From: Spirochaetia bacterium
GTDB taxonomy: Bacteria; Spirochaetota; Leptospiria; Leptospirales; Leptonemataceae
DNA: 64,000 nucleotides
Assembly: GCA_021413825.1 (NCBI GenBank)
Contig: JAIOPQ010000096.1
Location: 62,001-126,000 of the forward strand
Direction of reading: 5' to 3'
A program made the translations under genes and the position numbers. Of the stretch, positions 1 through 8,356 are shown piece by piece; position 1 is the stretch's first letter; each line of letters begins with the position of its first letter. The notes below the pieces were generated by a model. That model was not told the DNA's origin, made no database searches, and saw nothing but the letters and a program-made list of their open reading frames with translations.

Positions 1-568
1 TGAAGAATTGTTTGAGCATTTGTTCTTGAAACGAAGCCAGAGGATATCCAATGGGAACGCTGTAGGTTTCGGGGAATAGATATCCCTCGGTCGTTTTGGC
101 TGGAATATTATATTTTTTTAAAACGATTGGATCTTCAGTAAGTCTCAGAAACTCCTCCGGAGTTTTTGCCAGGCCTCGTCTTACCAGTTCTGCCGCAATT
201 TGTCGATTATTCCAGCCTTCCGGAACAGTAACTGAAACGAGTTTTACTTTACCGGAAGTTACCATCGAAATGATTCTTCCAGCGGACATGCCGTCATCTA
301 TTTCATAGATTCCAGCCTTGACCTGGCCGCTTGAAGTAAATCGCATCAAGAAGCGGAAATAGGCCGGATTGCGAATGAGCTTTTCCTCGCTCAGTTTCTC
401 GGTTAATTTTTTAACGCCTGTGCCAGGTTCGATTTCAAGCGTGACCTTTCTATCTCCGCTTCCAGTGGAACTGCCGGGGCCAAGCATTGCAAAGAGTCCG
501 CCGGCTATGAGTAGTGTAGCTCCCGCAACCAATAGTATGCGGATCAGTTTGTTATTTAGAAATTTCAT
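1..568 (-). CDS. mltG: Endolytic murein transglycosylase MltG (partial, C-terminus beyond window)
   Basis: Reading the minus strand from an ATG at 568 gives about 189 residues that run off the left edge. The start is a short basic stretch (MKFLNNKLIR), then one hydrophobic membrane anchor. A LysM-like part follows (VTLEIEPGTGVKKL, RNPAYFRFLMRF, AGIYEIDDGMSAGRI), then VTVPEGWNNRQIA and the YceG hallmark EGYLFPETY. In this family the enzyme cuts nascent peptidoglycan glycan strands at the inner membrane and so ends chain growth. The catalytic glutamate region downstream is only partly in the window. It starts 2 bases after the crotonase gene, so it is the last visible gene of that minus-strand run. 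Confidence 0.9.
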   Translation of the reverse strand, partial: MKFLNNKLIRILLVAGATLLIAGGLFAMLGPGSSTGSGDRKVTLEIEPGTGVKKLTEKLSEEKLIRNPAYFRFLMRFTSSGQVKAGIYEIDDGMSAGRIISMVTSGKVKLVSVTVPEGWNNRQIAAELVRRGLAKTPEEFLRLTEDPIVLKKYNIPAKTTEGYLFPETYSVPIGYPLASFQEQMLKQFF

Positions 569-570
569 GC

Positions 571-1374
571 CTATTCATCCGTAAATACGGGTTTGCGTTT
601 TTCTGCAATCGATTGAATTGCTTCGCGGAAATCTTTTGTTTGATATGTCTCCGCCTGAAAACGCGATTCGATATCAATTGCAGATTCAAGATCCTGCGAA
701 CTGTAAAGCGATTTCTTTGCCAGCCTAACTGCAAGCGGGGCACCTGCTGCAATTTCGCGGGCCACGTCCATAACGCGTGAAACCATTTCATCTGTAGGAT
801 GGAGTCCGTGGCAAAGTCCCATCTGCAATGCTTCGTTCCCTGAGAAATATCGCCCGGTTAAAAGCAATTCCTGTGCGCGGAGGAGTCCTGCAACCTCTTT
901 GAGAAGAAAACTCGATCCCATTCCAGGATGGATTCCAATTCGCACAAAATTGAGCGAATACTTTGCATCGGGGACAAAGTATCTTAGATCGCATGCCAGT
1001 GCTACGGCAAGTGCTGCTCCAACTGCATGTCCATTAACCGCTGCGAGAACGGGGAAGGGCATGTTACGCACACTCAGAAACAATCGATAAAACGATTGCA
1101 TGAATTTCTGGTTTTCCTCGGGGGATTTTTCAGCAAAACTGCTGAGTAGTTGAAAATCGCCGCCACTTGAAAAGACACCGTTCTTGCCCGAGATTACACA
1201 GGCACGTGGCAATGGAAACTCACCTGCAAGGGCATGCAGTTCGCGATGGAATGCCAGGCCCATTTCCAGTGTAAGTGAGTTTCTGGTTTCTGCGTGATCC
1301 AGCTGCAGATGAACAATCTCACCACCGCCGGCAAGCTTCTCCCGGCTTATGCTAATTCTTGAATTCAATTCCAA
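571..1374 (-). CDS. Enoyl-CoA hydratase/isomerase (crotonase) family protein lacking both usual catalytic glutamates
   Basis: This is a 267-residue crotonase-fold protein. The first oxyanion-hole segment is FSSGGDFQLL (about residues 68-77) and the second is NGHAVGAALAVALACD (about 113-128). In true hydratases the two acid-base glutamates lie in GGGCELA and QPE. Here those positions read GAALAVA and FVR, so Ala and Arg replace them, and classical hydration is unlikely. Isomerase, hydrolase or decarboxylase chemistry on an acyl-CoA remains possible. The start is TTG at 1374 with a GGAAGG Shine-Dalgarno (SD) sequence about 8 bases upstream; a second TTG at 1368 would overlap the carboxylase stop as TTGA. 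The overlap with the carboxylase gene suggests a shared transcript and acyl-CoA metabolism. Confidence 0.85.
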   Translation of the reverse strand: MELNSRISISREKLAGGGEIVHLQLDHAETRNSLTLEMGLAFHRELHALAGEFPLPRACVISGKNGVFSSGGDFQLLSSFAEKSPEENQKFMQSFYRLFLSVRNMPFPVLAAVNGHAVGAALAVALACDLRYFVPDAKYSLNFVRIGIHPGMGSSFLLKEVAGLLRAQELLLTGRYFSGNEALQMGLCHGLHPTDEMVSRVMDVAREIAAGAPLAVRLAKKSLYSSQDLESAIDIESRFQAETYQTKDFREAIQSIAEKRKPVFTDE

Positions 1375-2888
1375 AGTCTAAAACCTTCCAGCTGATCCCA
1401 GGGCATTAAATCGCCACCTGTGCTTGCCACGGTGATCGACTCCCTTGCTTCTGAGAAACGCTTCCCTCCAATATAGTGGAGCACGCCTGCAGCGGCGCGG
1501 GCAAGTTCAAGGGTATCGGGCGTAATTGCTCGCTTAAATGCAGGGAACTGCTCCGCGAGAAATGCTGTAGTAATCTTGCCACTGCGGAAGACAGGATTCT
1601 TCAAAATCGCCCGCAGGAAGTCCAGATTGTTGTTGGGTCCAAACAGAACCGTCTGTTCCAGGGCCCGGCCAAGAATATCGAGCGCCTCATCCCTCGTTTC
1701 TGCATGGGCTATGATTTTTGCAATCATTGGATCATAGTGAATGGTAACCTCATCGCCGGATTCGATTCCAGAATCGATTCGCACTCCAGGAATAGTCGGG
1801 GTTTCAAAGAGGTGAACTACGCCAGTTGCGGGCAGGAAATTCCGTTCCGGATCCTCTGCGTAAAGTCGGACTTCTACGGCGTGCCCCTTTTGCTTAAGAG
1901 CGTCTCTATCAAAAGAGAAAGGAAGCCCGGCAGCTACGCGCAGTTGCTGCTCCACAAGGTCGATTCCTGTCACAAGCTCTGTCACAGGGTGCTCTACTTG
2001 AAGCCTGGTGTTCATCTCCAGGAAATAGAAGGTTTTCTCTACGTCAGAGTAAATGAATTCCACTGTTCCTGCGTTTACATAGCGCACTGCTTCCGCCGCC
2101 AGTACCCCGGCTTTTGCAATCTGTGCGCGAAGTTCCGGTGTGAGGGCCGGGCTTGGACTTTCTTCCAGAATCTTTTGATGTCTGCGTTGCAGCGAACATT
2201 CTCGCTCAAAGAGCGAAATCACATTGCCCTGGGCATCGCCAAGGACCTGGATTTCGATATGGCGGGGTGCTGAAACGTACTTTTCTACAAACACGCGGTC
2301 ATCGCTGAATGCGCCAAGGGCCTCGCGCTTTGCTGCAGCCAGCATCGCTTCAAAATCGCTTTCGCGCTCTACCAGGCGCATTCCACGCCCGCCGCCACCC
2401 GCTGAGGCCTTAATCAGTACAGGCAGGCCGATTCGCATGGCTTCGCGGCGAAGGGTTTCCATGCTTTGATCGTCACCATCGTATCCTGGAACAACAGGAA
2501 CGCCTTTTTCCTGCATTAACTTGCGCGATGATATCTTGTCTCCCATGGAGCGAATGGTATTTGGACTGGGGCCAATAAAGACGATTCCTTCCTGGCCAAG
2601 CCGCTCCGCAAAATCAGCGTTTTCCGACAGAAAGCCATAACCGGGATGGACAGCCTTTGCCTGTGTTTTCTTGCAGGCAGCAATGATTTGATCTACGTTC
2701 AGGTATGAGCTACGTGAATCAGGAGGACCGATCTCAATTGCCTGCGTTGCCATGCGAACCGCCGGAGTATTCCGGTCTGCGCTGGAATGCGCGGCGATGG
2801 TGCGAATTCCAAGACGATTGCATGTTTTGATAATGCGAACTGCAATTTCGCCTCTGTTGGCAATTAGAACGGATTCAGGCAAACTCAT
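1365..2888 (-). CDS. Biotin carboxylase subunit of an acyl-CoA/acetyl-CoA carboxylase
   Basis: This is a 507-residue ATP-grasp biotin carboxylase. It has the N-terminal signature VLIANRGEIAVRII, then AVHPGYGFLSENA, the glycine-rich ATP loop KASAGGGGRGM (about 160), the EKY...HIEIQV segment, and the catalytic FLEMNTRLQVEHPVTE near 290. It carboxylates biotin using ATP and bicarbonate. The protein stops soon after the biotin carboxylase C-terminal domain and has no lysine-bearing biotinyl domain (no MKM motif). The biotin carrier and carboxyltransferase must therefore be encoded elsewhere. I cannot say whether the acceptor is acetyl-, propionyl- or methylcrotonyl-CoA. The ATG at 2888 gives MSLPESVLIANRG; a GTG at 2897 is an alternative start. 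It is the first gene of a minus-strand unit ending in mltG. Confidence 0.92.
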   Translation of the reverse strand: MSLPESVLIANRGEIAVRIIKTCNRLGIRTIAAHSSADRNTPAVRMATQAIEIGPPDSRSSYLNVDQIIAACKKTQAKAVHPGYGFLSENADFAERLGQEGIVFIGPSPNTIRSMGDKISSRKLMQEKGVPVVPGYDGDDQSMETLRREAMRIGLPVLIKASAGGGGRGMRLVERESDFEAMLAAAKREALGAFSDDRVFVEKYVSAPRHIEIQVLGDAQGNVISLFERECSLQRRHQKILEESPSPALTPELRAQIAKAGVLAAEAVRYVNAGTVEFIYSDVEKTFYFLEMNTRLQVEHPVTELVTGIDLVEQQLRVAAGLPFSFDRDALKQKGHAVEVRLYAEDPERNFLPATGVVHLFETPTIPGVRIDSGIESGDEVTIHYDPMIAKIIAHAETRDEALDILGRALEQTVLFGPNNNLDFLRAILKNPVFRSGKITTAFLAEQFPAFKRAITPDTLELARAAAGVLHYIGGKRFSEARESITVASTGGDLMPWDQLEGFRLWN

Positions 2889-2927
2889 CTGAATCACAAA
2901 GCATTTCTTGAATCGACTGTCAATTGA

Positions 2928-2945
2928 GAATCATTCTAATGATTC
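2928..2945. promoter_or_regulatory. Perfect 8-2-8 palindrome upstream of the biotin carboxylase gene
   Basis: GAATCATT-CT-AATGATTC is an exact inverted repeat about 40 bases upstream of the carboxylase start. It lies in the 259-base divergent gap shared with the small helix-turn-helix gene. The AT-rich dyad is operator-like and recalls Fur/PerR-type boxes, though the 8-2-8 spacing is not the classical form. No protein coding is evident in the gap. The regulator is not known. Confidence 0.45.
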
Positions 2946-3147
2946 GTGATGACTTTCGCATGTTACGCACAGAATGCGCATAACAGGTTTCGTTCGGCTC
3001 ACCGGCCTGTGGTATCGTCTGTTTGCGATTTTGAAACACTAAGTACTTTATAACTTTTTCTGCGAAGGTTGCAAAACTTTTAGATTTTTAATTGACCAGC
3101 TTTCGCGCACGGGCTACAAAAAGTGGAGCACGTTGCACGAGGTGACC

Positions 3148-3348
3148 ATGAAGAACTGGACAGATCTTTCGTCGGCACAGAAGGCCAGCATTGAGAAGGC
3201 TTACAAGCAAGGGCAGGAGCCGGGACAAATAGCAAAACGCTACGGGTTAAAACCCAAGCAGATTTCAGACCAGGCGTACAGGAAGAATTGGAGCCACCGT
3301 GGAAAGTCCGCGGGTTCCAAAGGATCAGGACGGAAAAAGAGACGTTAA
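3148..3348 (+). CDS. Small helix-turn-helix, basic protein (66 aa)
   Basis: This is a 66-residue protein of unrecognised family. Residues 1-45 read as a compact helical unit, with AQKASIEKAYKQGQEP followed by GQIAKRYGLKPKQISDQAYRKNW. The second part resembles the turn and recognition helix of terminase-small-subunit or MerR/Sigma-like helix-turn-helix modules. The last 17 residues form a basic tail rich in Lys, Arg, Ser and Gly (ending GRKKRR), as expected of a nucleic-acid-binding protein. The ATG at 3148 is preferred over upstream GTG and TTG codons because GAGG lies 5 bases before it. It is divergent from the biotin carboxylase and first in the nadC-pur run. A DNA-binding role is inferred from sequence character alone. 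Confidence 0.6.
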   Translation: MKNWTDLSSAQKASIEKAYKQGQEPGQIAKRYGLKPKQISDQAYRKNWSHRGKSAGSKGSGRKKRR

Positions 3349-3386
3349 GGCATTTGACATTCCTGAGCATGGAGGGATACTCCTCC

Positions 3387-3800
3387 ATGCATTGTTTCGG
3401 CGGCATTAATGCTCGCTCCCAGGATTCCGATATACGTACGGTGCTGCGGAATATCCTGACAATCACTGTTATAGCCTTTACCCTTGGTTTCGGGGCATAT
3501 TGCAAGACTCCGGAAAAAAAGACGGGGCCAGCATACCTGGGTGTCCTGTACCAGCAAACCCGGCACGGTGTAGAAATCGTTCAAATCATGCCAAATAGTC
3601 CGGCCCTCTCAGCAGGCCTTGCAATTGGAGATACGATTGTAGCGGTGGACGGAGAACGGGTTGGCCGCGCTAGTTCGCTGCGCCTCGCAATTCTAGCCAG
3701 AAAGCCGGGTGCCTCAATTGTTTTAACAGTCCTGCGTGCCTCGGGCGATCGCGAGAATCTTACAGCAACTGTTGACAACCTTCCTGATCCCATACGCTAG
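3387..3800 (+). CDS. Exported or membrane-anchored PDZ-domain protein
   Basis: The C-terminal 85 residues are a single PDZ domain: AYLGVLYQQTRHGVEIVQIMPNSPA, then SAGLAIGDTIVAVDGERV, then a helix and strand ending IVLTVLRASGD. Such domains bind C-terminal peptides in periplasmic proteases and secretion proteins. No protease domain is attached. Before it is a hydrophobic export segment (ILTITVIAFTLGFGAYC) whose Cys could be a poor lipobox with Tyr at -1. The start is uncertain: ATG 3387 lies 11 bases after GGAGG, ATG 3369 is upstream, and GTG 3441 would give the most standard signal peptide (VLRNILTI...). It ends 4 bases before nadC. Confidence 0.7.
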   Translation: MHCFGGINARSQDSDIRTVLRNILTITVIAFTLGFGAYCKTPEKKTGPAYLGVLYQQTRHGVEIVQIMPNSPALSAGLAIGDTIVAVDGERVGRASSLRLAILARKPGASIVLTVLRASGDRENLTATVDNLPDPIR

Positions 3801-3804
3801 CCAG

Positions 3805-4698
3805 ATGCGACCCCATTTTACCCGTCCAGTTGAGTCGCTGGACCGTTCCGATTGCGAAGCTTTAATCAAGCTGGCACTACTCGAAGATGCACCATCGGGT
3901 GACCCAACTTCGGAAGGCATTTTTTCAAACGAACAAACGTGTACAGCCGCAATTGTTTCGCGCGAAGGCGGTGTGTTATGCGGAGCTGCTCTCACAGACA
4001 TTCTGACTGCTGTATTCTTTGAATCAACTGGAATGAAGGTGAGCGTACTGCCGGCGATGCGGGATGGTGAGCGATTTGAGAAGGGCTCAACGCTGATGAA
4101 ACTCTCAGGTTCAGTTCCGGCCGTGCTTCGGTTAGAAAGAGTATTACTAAATTTCCTACAGTATCTAAGTGGGATTTCAACCGTAACGGCTCAATGTGTT
4201 GCGCAGGCTCCGCCAGGGGTGTTCATACTTGATACAAGGAAAACTTTGCCTGGGTACAGGCGCCTTGCAAAGTATGCAGTATTCATGGGTGGTGGAACTA
4301 ATCATAGAATCAACCTAAGCGAAATGGCACTGATGAAAGACAATCACATTGCAGCTGCCGGGGGAATCAAGAACGCAGCCAGGAGTATTCGCGCAAAGTT
4401 TCCAGGGCTTCCGATTGAAATTGAAGTGGACAGAATTGAACAGATTGAAGAGGCACTCGACGAAAATCCTAAAGTCATTCTGCTGGACAATATGGACGGC
4501 GCGCGCATCAAAGAAGCAGTGAAAGTCATTCGTACATATTCTGAAAGGGGAAATCCAGTTCCAATCATTGAAGTCTCGGGCGGCTGGACTCCTGCGCGCC
4601 TTTCTGAACTTGCCGGAATCGATCTACCTGTCGGTGTAAGCATGGGTTTTCTGACACACACAACGCGATTTCTGGATTTAAGTCTGGAGATTGCGTGA
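3805..4698 (+). CDS. nadC: Nicotinate-nucleotide pyrophosphorylase (quinolinate phosphoribosyltransferase)
   Basis: This 297-residue protein matches the usual NadC length. It makes nicotinate mononucleotide, CO2 and PPi from quinolinate and PRPP in de novo NAD synthesis. Visible motifs are LALLEDAPSGDPTSE near the N-terminus, LNFLQYLSGIST, the active-site segment LDTRKTLPGYRRLAKYAV with GGGTNHR, then MALMKDNHI, EIEVD and ILLDNM, and the GGWTP and VGVSMG barrel-end loops. The ATG at 3805 was chosen because it gives the standard length; an upstream start at 3736 would add 23 residues inside the PDZ gene. nadA and nadB are not in the window. The stop overlaps the next gene by GTGA. Confidence 0.97.
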   Translation: MRPHFTRPVESLDRSDCEALIKLALLEDAPSGDPTSEGIFSNEQTCTAAIVSREGGVLCGAALTDILTAVFFESTGMKVSVLPAMRDGERFEKGSTLMKLSGSVPAVLRLERVLLNFLQYLSGISTVTAQCVAQAPPGVFILDTRKTLPGYRRLAKYAVFMGGGTNHRINLSEMALMKDNHIAAAGGIKNAARSIRAKFPGLPIEIEVDRIEQIEEALDENPKVILLDNMDGARIKEAVKVIRTYSERGNPVPIIEVSGGWTPARLSELAGIDLPVGVSMGFLTHTTRFLDLSLEIA

Positions 4699-5633
4699 AC
4701 GAAATCAAAGTTCTATACGACGGTGCGCTTGCTCTTGAAAAGAAAGGCAAGCATCAGGATGCAATAAAGTATTACCAGGAAGTCTTAAAACTCGATTTGA
4801 ACTTTCGTCCTGCATACAACAACATGGGCGCAATCTACGCGCGCATGGGCAGGCAGGATCTTTCCATCCCATGCTTTGAAAAGGCGCTAGCCCTGGGTGC
4901 AGATGAAGCAGTTCATTTTAATCTTGGAACAGAATACTTTCGTAAAGAAGATTTAGACAAGGCGCGGGAGCATCTGAAGGCAGCGCTCCGGATCAACCAG
5001 AGACTTTTGCGCGCCCACATCGTACTTGCGTATCTTTATGAAAAAGCACAGCTTCCTGAAAAAGCGGAAATTTACTTTAAGAACGCCCTTACAATTGAAC
5101 CAGAGAATCGAATAGCTGCCCTCGGAATGGCAGTAAGTCTTTCCGGTCGAGGCCAGGAAGAGCGAGCGCTCGCTGTAGTTAGGTCGTATCTGAGCAGAAA
5201 GCCGGGCGATGAAACCTTTGCAAACCTGCAGGCATCGCTGCTACTTGCTACAGGACGCACGGATGAATCGCGCCAGGAATTCTTGAAGCTTGCAAAGAGC
5301 TCCAAAGATTATACATCGTTTACGGATCATGTGCGCGCGGTGCGAAGCGAGAACCAGGGCGAATTCACCCAGATGTTTGAGGGTATGGACAAGAAGATAG
5401 CAGAGCGCACGCGCAGGGTTCTGCAGCTTAGAAAAGAACGGGCGGCCAGGAAAGCAGGATCTGATCCTTCTCTGCCTCCGGAAGTTCAGGCTCCGGAAGA
5501 GAAAAAACAGGAAATGAAAGACCTGATGGATTTGAGTTTCTTACACTTGTTCCAGGGTGATTCAGACAAAGCCCTCCAGCTTTTGTTCCAGGCAAAAAAA
5601 TTAGCGGAAGAACCCGCCGCCAATAAAAAATAG
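4695..5633 (+). CDS. Tetratricopeptide-repeat protein
   Basis: This 312-residue protein has at least five TPR units between residues 1 and 180: ALALEKKGKHQDAIKYYQEVLKL, AYNNMGAIYARMGRQDLSIPCFEKAL, FNLGTEYFRKEDLDKAREHLKAAL, AHIVLAYLYEKAQLPEKAEIYFKNAL, and a weaker one. A charged Lys/Arg/Glu-rich coil (about 225-280) and a final TPR-like helix pair follow. There is no signal peptide, so it is probably a cytoplasmic protein-protein adaptor. It starts with GTG overlapping the nadC stop by 4 bases, so its translation is probably coupled to NadC. The partner is unknown. Confidence 0.85.
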   Translation: MNEIKVLYDGALALEKKGKHQDAIKYYQEVLKLDLNFRPAYNNMGAIYARMGRQDLSIPCFEKALALGADEAVHFNLGTEYFRKEDLDKAREHLKAALRINQRLLRAHIVLAYLYEKAQLPEKAEIYFKNALTIEPENRIAALGMAVSLSGRGQEERALAVVRSYLSRKPGDETFANLQASLLLATGRTDESRQEFLKLAKSSKDYTSFTDHVRAVRSENQGEFTQMFEGMDKKIAERTRRVLQLRKERAARKAGSDPSLPPEVQAPEEKKQEMKDLMDLSFLHLFQGDSDKALQLLFQAKKLAEEPAANKK

Positions 5634-5637
5634 TCCC

Positions 5638-6780
5638 GTGACGAATGCGCGCATCAAACCCGATGCTGGAAATCCTTTGATTGGAGTTCTGGGTGGCGGA
5701 CAACTGGGCAGATTCCTGGTGAACACTGCGCGCGAGTGGGATATTAGGCTTTCAATACTGGATCCTGATCCAGAGGCTCCCGCTGGAAGGGTGGCGCATC
5801 GTTTCCAGGTGGGCAACCTGCTGGATTATGAAACCGTCATTGAGTTTGCGCGCGACCTTGATATCCTTACAGTTGAAATTGAAAACGTAAACGCAGATGC
5901 ACTTGAGGCAATCGAAGCGCGAATTCCGGTCAGACCATCTTCACAGATCCTGCGAATGGTTCAGGACAAGGGCTTACAAAAAGAATTCTACAGGAAGAAC
6001 GGAATCCCAACGTCTGAGTTTTTGCTGATTGCCGGGAAATTGGAGCTCCCTGAATCTCCGGAACGTTATCCGGCCATTCTCAAGCTTCGGCGGGGTGGCT
6101 ACGATGGCCGCGGTGTGACACGAATCAATAGCCCAGCCGAATGTCCAAATGGATTTGATATGCCATCAGTTCTGGAGGAACTGGTGCCAATTGAAAAGGA
6201 AATTTCTGTTATTGTATCGCGTAATTCAAAAGGTCAAACTGCAGCGTATCCATCCGTAGAAATGGTTTTTAATTCTGATCATGTCCTGGACTATCAGGTT
6301 GCCCCGGCCGATGTTTCGGTGGAAGTTGAAGCGGAGAGCAAACGCATTGCTCTTGATCTGGCTGAAATTCTCAAGCTGGAAGGAATTCTTGCAGTTGAGA
6401 TGTTTATTACAAAGTCCGGAAAAATCCTGGTGAATGAAATTGCACCCAGACCTCACAATAGTGGCCATTCCACAATAGAAGGAAATCGCACGTCGCAATA
6501 TGAACAACATCTGCGTATGCTCCTGGGATATCCGCCAGGGCCAACGGATCTGATTCAACCCCATGGTCTTTTGAATGTTTTGGGCTCCGGCGCGGGTGAG
6601 CCTGTGGTACATGGGATGCCGGAGGCTCTGGCAATCCCTGGTGTCCATGTTCATCTCTATGGCAAGGCGATGAGCAAGCAAGGTCGAAAGATGGGACACG
6701 TTACGGTCCTCGCCGATGACCGGGCTATTTTGCTTGATCGCCTGAATCAGCTGCGCACTCTGCGTGTAGGTCCAGTGTGA
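5638..6780 (+). CDS. purK: N5-carboxyaminoimidazole ribonucleotide synthetase
   Basis: This is a 380-residue ATP-grasp enzyme of purine synthesis that converts AIR, ATP and bicarbonate to N5-CAIR. It opens with the PurK signature IGVLGGGQLGRF, has the dinucleotide-like LSILDPDPEAPAG, the ATP-grasp strand PAILKLRRGGYDGRGV (about 150), EELVPIEKEISVIV, and the conserved end VNEIAPRPHNSGHSTIEG...QYEQHLRMLLG. The start is GTG at 5638, 4 bases after the TPR gene; no ATG lies before the glycine-rich loop. It overlaps purE by GTGA, the classical purKE pair, here with purK first. Confidence 0.97.
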   Translation: MTNARIKPDAGNPLIGVLGGGQLGRFLVNTAREWDIRLSILDPDPEAPAGRVAHRFQVGNLLDYETVIEFARDLDILTVEIENVNADALEAIEARIPVRPSSQILRMVQDKGLQKEFYRKNGIPTSEFLLIAGKLELPESPERYPAILKLRRGGYDGRGVTRINSPAECPNGFDMPSVLEELVPIEKEISVIVSRNSKGQTAAYPSVEMVFNSDHVLDYQVAPADVSVEVEAESKRIALDLAEILKLEGILAVEMFITKSGKILVNEIAPRPHNSGHSTIEGNRTSQYEQHLRMLLGYPPGPTDLIQPHGLLNVLGSGAGEPVVHGMPEALAIPGVHVHLYGKAMSKQGRKMGHVTVLADDRAILLDRLNQLRTLRVGPV

Positions 6781-7277
6781 GTTCAAAATCAGTCGTTGCA
6801 ATTATTATGGGCAGTGCCTCCGATCAATCGATCATGGAAGGGGCTGCTACCGTTATGCGGGATTTCGGGATTCCGTTCGAGTTTACTATTGTCTCTGCGC
6901 ATCGTACGCCTGATCGAATGTTTGAGTTTGCAAAATCAGCTCGCCAACGCGGCATCAAAGTCATCATCGCAGGAGCGGGAGGAGCAGCACACCTACCTGG
7001 CATGGTTGCATCGCTTACAGAACTTCCAGTGATCGGTGTCCCCATTAAATCTTCCAATTCGATTGATGGTTGGGATTCTTTACTTTCCATTTTACAGATG
7101 CCTTCCGGAGTACCAGTCGCTACGGTTGCCGTGGATGGCGGGAAAAACGCCGGTATTCTTGCGGCTCGAATCCTTGGACTTTCAGATGAAGCAATTGCCG
7201 GGAAGCTTAGCGAGTTTATGAGATCGCAAGAGGCCACAGTTCTAAAGGCAGCGGAAGAAATGGAGCGCAAGCAATGA
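6777..7277 (+). CDS. purE: N5-carboxyaminoimidazole ribonucleotide mutase (class I PurE)
   Basis: This 166-residue PurE moves the carboxylate of N5-CAIR to give CAIR. It shows the class I pattern: IIMGSASDQSIMEGAA (substrate phosphate loop), VSAHRTPDRM with the catalytic His, GAGGAAHLPGM, and PVIGVPIKSSNSIDGWDSLLSILQMPSGVPVATV. A class I enzyme needs the PurK product, which fits the gene next to it. The start is GTG inside the purK stop. The stop overlaps the following hydrolase as ATGA, extending the operon. Confidence 0.97.
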   Translation: MSSKSVVAIIMGSASDQSIMEGAATVMRDFGIPFEFTIVSAHRTPDRMFEFAKSARQRGIKVIIAGAGGAAHLPGMVASLTELPVIGVPIKSSNSIDGWDSLLSILQMPSGVPVATVAVDGGKNAGILAARILGLSDEAIAGKLSEFMRSQEATVLKAAEEMERKQ

Positions 7278-8191
7278 AATCACGCTTGAAGATTTTGATT
7301 CCAACCGGGCTAATCCTTGTTCTTGCAATTTTGCCCAAAGCATGCGACGGAGAGAAACAGGATCTAACCGACGCAGAGCGTGCGGGTAAACCGGGGTCGT
7401 TTGTCCTATTGCCTGATGGCGTCACTCATTTTGAAATTGCTGGTCCAACTAACGGTTCTCCGGTTCTGCTCGTGCACGGATTTTCGACTCCATATTTTAT
7501 TTATGACCATGTATTTGACGGTCTTGTAAAATCAGGTCATCGAGTTGTCCGATTTGATTTGTACGGCCGTGGCCTTTCAGACAGACCGGATACCGTTTAT
7601 AACCTTGCATTGTTTGATCGTCAGGTCCTGGGATTGCTGGATCATTTGAAAATCAAATCCACTGGAATTGTGGGATCTTCTATGGGCGGGCTGATCGTTG
7701 CGAATTTTATTCGCAATCATCCAGAGAGAATTACAAAAGTTGCGTTTATTGCACCAGCCGGTTTTCCAATGGAGCTGCCGTTCAATGCAAAGCTGGGACG
7801 TGCACCGCTCATTGGCGACTATATCATTCGTGCATTCGGTGATAGGATTTTTCTGGGTAGCAATAAAGGCAGCTTTGAGCATATGCCAGAGGATTTTATT
7901 GAACGATTTCGCGAGCAAATACGGTACGCGGGTTTCAAGCGCGCCATTCTATCATCGCTGCGCAATATGCCCCTTGAATCAAGCGAACAGATTTTTATTG
8001 ATATTGGGAAACTAAAAAAACCAACGCTGCTTTTGTGGTCCAGGAAAGACGGTGTGTTGCCGTTCGAAAATTCTGCGCGCGCCATGACTGCCATGCCCCA
8101 TGCAGAGTTTCACGCACTCGATGATACAGGCCATTCTCCGCACTATGAAACGCCGGAGAAGGTAGTCCCTCTGCTTTTGAAGTTTTTTTGA
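7274..8191 (+). CDS. Membrane-anchored alpha/beta hydrolase
   Basis: This 305-residue protein has an N-terminal hydrophobic export or anchor segment (residues 5-24, ending LAILPKAC) and a complete alpha/beta hydrolase fold. The oxyanion region is VLLVHGFSTPYF, the nucleophile elbow is VGSSMGG (Ser near 139), the acid is probably Asp in WSRKDGVLP, and the His is in DTGHSPHYE. The segment RFDLYGRGLSDRP is typical of esterases and epoxide- or acyl-hydrolases. Substrate cannot be deduced. It is coupled to purE by an ATGA overlap, though no purine role is implied. The Cys before GEKQ might be lipidated, but the lipobox is poor. Confidence 0.85.
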   Translation: MKSRLKILIPTGLILVLAILPKACDGEKQDLTDAERAGKPGSFVLLPDGVTHFEIAGPTNGSPVLLVHGFSTPYFIYDHVFDGLVKSGHRVVRFDLYGRGLSDRPDTVYNLALFDRQVLGLLDHLKIKSTGIVGSSMGGLIVANFIRNHPERITKVAFIAPAGFPMELPFNAKLGRAPLIGDYIIRAFGDRIFLGSNKGSFEHMPEDFIERFREQIRYAGFKRAILSSLRNMPLESSEQIFIDIGKLKKPTLLLWSRKDGVLPFENSARAMTAMPHAEFHALDDTGHSPHYETPEKVVPLLLKFF

Positions 8192-8356
8192 GCTGCCCCT
8201 TCGCTTGTTGTTCAAGGCAAGTATGCTGGCCGTCGGTGACTCGCTTTTTTGAACCGTAGTAAAATTTCCACATGTTGTAAGCGTGCAACGATTTAGCCGA
8301 GACCAGTTAGCGGAAAGAGACTTGCTAGCTACCTGCCAAAATAATTTCCTAGACAC

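Noticed and set aside
1476-2273. Long open frame (about 265 codons) on the plus strand inside the biotin carboxylase gene
   Set aside because: It lies fully antisense to a strongly conserved gene; its composition (many Cys, His, Arg runs) is that of a shadow frame.
8192-8356. A glmS ribozyme in the leader of glmS
   Set aside because: I see neither the cleavage-site context nor the conserved pseudoknot sequence; the gap is only 165 bases.
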